Below, piece after piece: positions 60,606-64,000 of a stretch of 64,000 nt of DNA. The stretch lies in assembly GCF_024347635.1 (NCBI RefSeq), contig NZ_AP025511.1, positions 1 through 64,000 on the forward strand. Direction: 5' to 3'. The position numbers were made by a program, and so were the translations under genes. Source of the DNA: Vibrio tasmaniensis. Lineage in GTDB: Bacteria; Pseudomonadota; Gammaproteobacteria; Enterobacterales; Vibrionaceae. How positions within the stretch are numbered: position 1 is the stretch's first letter; every line of letters starts with the position of its first letter. The notes under the pieces are model-generated. The model worked only from the letters and a program-made list of their open reading frames with translations. It was not told the DNA's origin and searched no databases.

Positions 60606-61985
60606 CTACTTAGTTCTATCTTTTAAGTCTGGCAAGGCTTTAGGAATTTTCAAGCGTTTAAAAATCGAACGAGAATTGCTTGAGTTTGATTTGTCACTGG
60701 GTAAGTCACGTAACCCTTTCCACAAACGAGTAAATACGCTTTTATCTTCTCGCCCTTGCTGAAGGGAGTTACTGTCTTCTATCCAGCGCTTCTCTCCATT
60801 CAATTTACCAAGTTGCGCTTTACCCAGTTCTAGCTGAGTCGTCTGAGCTCGCAACTCACGATAGATAAAGGTTCTCAATGCTGACCAATTACCTTGCTTA
60901 AGCAAACGACGTAATACTAGCCAACTTGGTGTCGGGCGGTTTCTATAATAGCGCTTCAAGGAAACAACGAATGCAATACACAACACCAAAGCCAAACCAA
61001 CGCTAATAAAGACAGACATGTAAGCTTTGATAAAGGATTGGAGTGTGTGTTTTGCTTCAAACACTTCGCCTTTTATCACCACGCTTTCAAGACGCTGATT
61101 TTTGCTGTCCCACCATTGGAACATAAACTCCGGCAAGGTGAATTCGCCACCTTGCTGAATCACATAAACCGTCTCTTCAACGCGACTCGAACGGTAGTCA
61201 CCACGTTCTTGTGTGTCATCCAAACGATTAGGCTGAGGGTAAGCTTGATATTGCTGAGTCGATTCATTGGTCAACACATTGGGCAGTAACACAGACAAGC
61301 TGTCTTTCGCTTTGATTGTCACTGTTCGTGTAACCGCATCACCCACTTTTAAGTCTTCACTTGAACGCTGCCATTGTTGTTCAACATCCACGTCTGTCGC
61401 AGAAAACCAAGGCGACTCGTCGCTTAATAAACCAGAAGGTAGTGAGGCTTCAAACTTAATCGGCTGCGTGTAAAGCGTGCCGCCAACGTTTGATCCATCA
61501 GGAGCTGATACTTGAACACGAACAGGTACCGTCGGAATCACAAACTCGCCCGATGTCATCGGATAGAGTGTCACTTCCCAACGCTGGCGTGACCATGTCG
61601 TGCCATCCACTCTTTCAGTATAGTTCGTCGCCAGTTGGTTGCGCTGCTTAGCAATCACATTAGGGATTTCGAGGCTGCCAATTCGTGTACCACCGGTTAG
61701 CCAACGAGGAGTCGCTACCTCAATAGTCAGAATCACTTGTTCATTAACGCTGACTTTCGCTGGTGTTATTTTATCGCCTGACTTTGGTTTTCCCCCTATC
61801 CAAGCAATCAATTCGACATCACCACTCTTCTGCAGATCATAGATATCAGCCGCAGATGCAAGAGTAGGGAAAACATTGCTAATTAATAGAACCATCGACA
61901 CAAGCAAGGTCCTCGTTAGTTTAACGAACTCTGAGCGCCCTACCTTTGCTTGAAGTGCTTCAAGAGCTAAATCATATCGACTCAT
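60606..61985 (-). CDS. batD: BatD-family protein
   Basis: A 459-residue protein with an internal signal-like segment (about 25-45), Ig-like periplasmic repeats (V-S-V-N-E-Q-V-I-L-T-I-E-V, G-D-A-V-T-R-T-V-T-I-K-A) and a membrane helix at about 315-340 followed by a basic cytoplasmic tail. This is the BatD layout of aerotolerance operons. It overlaps the preceding gene by 4 bases. The molecular role of BatD is unsettled; it is thought to act with the von Willebrand A-domain proteins BatA and BatB in the envelope. Confidence 0.85.
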   Translation of the reverse strand: MSRYDLALEALQAKVGRSEFVKLTRTLLVSMVLLISNVFPTLASAADIYDLQKSGDVELIAWIGGKPKSGDKITPAKVSVNEQVILTIEVATPRWLTGGTRIGSLEIPNVIAKQRNQLATNYTERVDGTTWSRQRWEVTLYPMTSGEFVIPTVPVRVQVSAPDGSNVGGTLYTQPIKFEASLPSGLLSDESPWFSATDVDVEQQWQRSSEDLKVGDAVTRTVTIKAKDSLSVLLPNVLTNESTQQYQAYPQPNRLDDTQERGDYRSSRVEETVYVIQQGGEFTLPEFMFQWWDSKNQRLESVVIKGEVFEAKHTLQSFIKAYMSVFISVGLALVLCIAFVVSLKRYYRNRPTPSWLVLRRLLKQGNWSALRTFIYRELRAQTTQLELGKAQLGKLNGEKRWIEDSNSLQQGREDKSVFTRLWKGLRDLPSDKSNSSNSRSIFKRLKIPKALPDLKDRTK

Positions 61986-63706
61986 TGTGTTTGCTCCTGT
62001 TTTGGCGTCTGCTCTTGTTTTCGCATCTGTTCGAGCGAAGGCGCAGGATCTCTCAACTGAATTTGGAATTTGGATTTCAAGAAAAACTTAGGATCGGCTT
62101 CTACGCGCTTAAGCCATTTATCTGCAAGCTCTTGGCTACCCAAAATTTCATTGGCGTTAAGTGTTTCTTTCAGCATTAATTCCGCTACTGTTTCTTCTTC
62201 CGCACCATCTCCCGTCCGCGGCTGATCGTCATTCAATTCTAAAGATTCTTCAGGTCCATCTGTGGTGCCTGATTGGCTTTCACTGGTGCGATTAACCTCT
62301 TCGACAATGCCACTCAGAACCGCTAAGTTATTTTCTATATCGGCTTTCAGTTCTGGAGATAGATCGGGCTTCTCACTCAGTGATTTCAATAGATCGCGAG
62401 CAGCAAGGTACTCACGCTGTCGAGCTAAAGCACTTGCGGCGTTATACAAACCATAATCGGTTTTGGTTTGTAAAAAGGCACTGTGAGCTAACTTAAAATC
62501 ACGAGCATAGTAATAAGCCGCGCCCTTTCGCATTGGGTCCTTAAAATGCTTAGCGGCTTCAAGGTATTCCTTTTGATTCAATAAACGTTGCCCTTGTTGA
62601 TCAGGCGTCAGCCATAAATCCCACCACCATTGGGCTGTTTTATCCCAAACGGTCACGGACTCTTCAACCACTGGCTTGTCAGCAGTTAAACTGACCGTTT
62701 TCGCCAAAGTGTTCGGAGAATACACGCTACCTGTAATCAAAACGCCAACCACACACCATTGAACCAACCACCCTTTTCTAAACCACAACAGCATGATAAT
62801 CGCCATTGGAATAAGCAGTCCGTATCCCATGTCTTTCCAAGGCATTGAAGACTCACCGTTGAGTTGCATGTTTCTTTCAACCGCGTTGTTGAGCTGTTGA
62901 ATATCGGAATTATCAACGGTCACTTCGATCAGTCGTCCACCCGTCTTGCTCGCTAGGCTACGCAATGAATCGAGATCGACTGGGTTATCGCTCACCACAT
63001 TGCTATTTCCTGCCGCTAGAATGAGCAACTGATATGGGTTATCTTTAAAGAAGCTTTCGAACGCTCTGATGGTACCTGGGTTAACACCATCTGATACCAA
63101 CAACACTGACGAGCCTAACTCACCAGACAATTGCTGATTGATAAGTGGCAACGCTTCTTCTGCTGACTTACCTGATACCGGCATGATGTCAGGTGTGATA
63201 GCCGCTAGAAACGGTTCGAATACCTTGCTGTCTTGAGTCACAGGCATCGCAACGTGGGCACTGCCTGCATACACAACCAAACCCGTATTACCGCCCTTAC
63301 GCGCTGCGAGTAAGTCTCTAATTTTCTGTTTAGAACGTTCCAGGCGACTCGGTGGTAAGTCTTTAGCCAGCATGGATTCACTGTTATCAAGCACCACTAA
63401 CATCGATGCTTTATCTTCACCAAAAGGCGATGCTTCACGTTGCCATGTTGGGCCCGAACAAATAATGATGGCGATGGTCACAATAACCATCAATAACTTC
63501 AGTGGTAGTTGCTTGCGCCAACCGGTTTCCCCAATGGTCAATGCATCGCGTAAATGTGCAGGAAGAATGTCTTTCCACGTTGGCTTAGTCTCTTCTCTCC
63601 AACGAATCCATAACAGGAAGAACATCGGAATAAAGGCCAACAACCACAAAGGTCGGATAAAGTGAAACTGAGTAAAAAACTGTTGCAACATGAGAGAATC
63701 AGGCAT
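61982..63706 (-). CDS. BatB/BatC fusion: von Willebrand A domain plus TPR
   Basis: A 574-residue protein. Two N-terminal helices precede a vWA domain with the MIDAS motif D107-N-S-E-S (D-x-S-x-S). Further helices at about 305-340 are followed by a TPR-like region (A-A-K-H-F-K-D-P-M-R-K-G-A-A-Y-Y-Y-A-R-D-F, A-R-Q-R-E-Y-L-A-A-R-D-L-L-K-S-L) and an acidic, Gln-rich tail. BatB and BatC are separate in some bacteria and fused in Vibrio. It overlaps batA by 8 bases and batD by 4, so the genes are coupled. Confidence 0.88.
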   Translation of the reverse strand: MPDSLMLQQFFTQFHFIRPLWLLAFIPMFFLLWIRWREETKPTWKDILPAHLRDALTIGETGWRKQLPLKLLMVIVTIAIIICSGPTWQREASPFGEDKASMLVVLDNSESMLAKDLPPSRLERSKQKIRDLLAARKGGNTGLVVYAGSAHVAMPVTQDSKVFEPFLAAITPDIMPVSGKSAEEALPLINQQLSGELGSSVLLVSDGVNPGTIRAFESFFKDNPYQLLILAAGNSNVVSDNPVDLDSLRSLASKTGGRLIEVTVDNSDIQQLNNAVERNMQLNGESSMPWKDMGYGLLIPMAIIMLLWFRKGWLVQWCVVGVLITGSVYSPNTLAKTVSLTADKPVVEESVTVWDKTAQWWWDLWLTPDQQGQRLLNQKEYLEAAKHFKDPMRKGAAYYYARDFKLAHSAFLQTKTDYGLYNAASALARQREYLAARDLLKSLSEKPDLSPELKADIENNLAVLSGIVEEVNRTSESQSGTTDGPEESLELNDDQPRTGDGAEEETVAELMLKETLNANEILGSQELADKWLKRVEADPKFFLKSKFQIQLRDPAPSLEQMRKQEQTPKQEQTQ

Positions 63707-64000
63707 TGTTCTCTCCTTTCAAATTTTTCTTTGATAAAACCAAAAGCGATCTTCTACGGATTGTCGCCAAGCTAAACGCAGTCAAATACATCACAACGAC
63801 AGTCGCCATTAAGTAATGGTGTAACCCCTGCTTAGGACGATAAGTCGTACTCTCATACAACTGCGGCTCTAGCTCACCAATTTGAGCATAAGCTTTAGTC
63901 AGTTCGTCGCGGTTAAGTGCTTCAAAGGCTTCACCACCAGACTCCTGCGCCACCCGCTTGATGGTTTCCATATCCAGAGCCACTTCTCCCACGGTTTGCG
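63699..64000 (-). CDS. BatA-like vWA protein, C-terminal part
   Basis: The last 100 or so residues of an open frame that continues past the right edge. It contains G-E-V-A-L-D-M-E-T-I-K-R-V-A-Q-E-S-G-G-E-A-F, the end of a vWA domain, then a membrane helix (about H-Y-L-M-A-T-V-V-V-M-Y-L-T-A-F) and a basic tail. A GTG at 63992 exists, but the frame stays open upstream and the homology shows the gene starts outside the window. It heads the visible part of the bat operon. Confidence 0.8.
   Translation of the reverse strand, partial: QTVGEVALDMETIKRVAQESGGEAFEALNRDELTKAYAQIGELEPQLYESTTYRPKQGLHHYLMATVVVMYLTAFSLATIRRRSLLVLSKKNLKGENNA

Noticed and set aside
1..64000. tRNA, rRNA or integron attachment sites
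   Set aside because: I looked through the intergenic regions by eye and saw no cloverleaf, rRNA segment or attC-like array.

Overview
The window reads as a piece of a marine Vibrio genome, probably the smaller chromosome. This rests on protein families I recognise: a FabH-like synthase beside trxC, a ttpC-exbB-exbD-tonB cluster with DUF3450 and TPR partners, a DUF2986 protein, nirBDC-cobA and a bat operon. All of it is read from sequence alone; no database was searched.

Layout. 1-7.3 kb: housekeeping and stress genes (FabH-like fragment, trxC, an MFS transporter, two tandem stand-alone winged-helix regulators, a divergent AraC regulator/MATE exporter pair, a YgbA-like protein, a GNAT acetyltransferase, DUF2986). 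7.3-27.5 kb: a metal-uptake region with several Fur-box-like sites. A nine-gene minus-strand operon runs from a PepSY membrane protein through DUF2271 (with a flavinylation-type D-A-V-T-S-A-T motif), DUF4198 and two small proteins to a ZnuA/B/C-type ABC transporter and a second, histidine-free binding-protein homologue. Two lipoproteins follow, one a candidate zincin. Then come a complete TonB2/TonB3-type energising cluster and a siderophore-type TonB receptor. A dicarboxylate symporter and a two-component system with a His-rich sensor loop close the region. 27.5-34 kb: a NYN-domain protein, short tandem repeats, a DUF4174 protein, then cobA and nirBDC behind an FNR-like box.

34.3-43.2 kb: a respiratory cluster. 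A pseudoazurin-like cupredoxin is convergent with a minus-strand operon of two di-haem peroxidases, a Tat-exported Rieske subunit, an arsenite-oxidase-like molybdopterin catalytic subunit and a CopD-family membrane protein. This gene set matches the iodate reductase idrABP1P2 composition better than arsenite oxidase, and it has an FNR-like box in its promoter. A 677-residue HEAT-like protein diverges from it. 44.6-53.3 kb: an AT-rich island on the minus strand encoding what looks like a multiply modified double-glycine peptide (microcin-like RiPP): HlyC-like acyltransferase, SelO-like pseudokinase, family 2 glycosyltransferase, small Ala/Gly-rich precursor, candidate immunity peptide, radical SAM enzyme, HlyD, C39-peptidase ABC exporter and hexapeptide acyltransferase. 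An IS3-family transposase remnant lies on its upstream side and an imperfect inverted repeat beyond its other end.

54.2-64 kb: a periplasmic HEAT/TPR protein and an anaerobic sulfatase-maturase-type radical SAM enzyme, divergent from a cysteine-less FGE-fold lipoprotein and a PafA-type alkaline phosphatase; a LysR regulator; and the end of a bat operon (BatA fragment, BatB/C fusion, BatD) running off the right edge.

The two parts most worth attention are the Idr-like cluster and the peptide-modification island. The Fur-associated redox/metal operon comes third.
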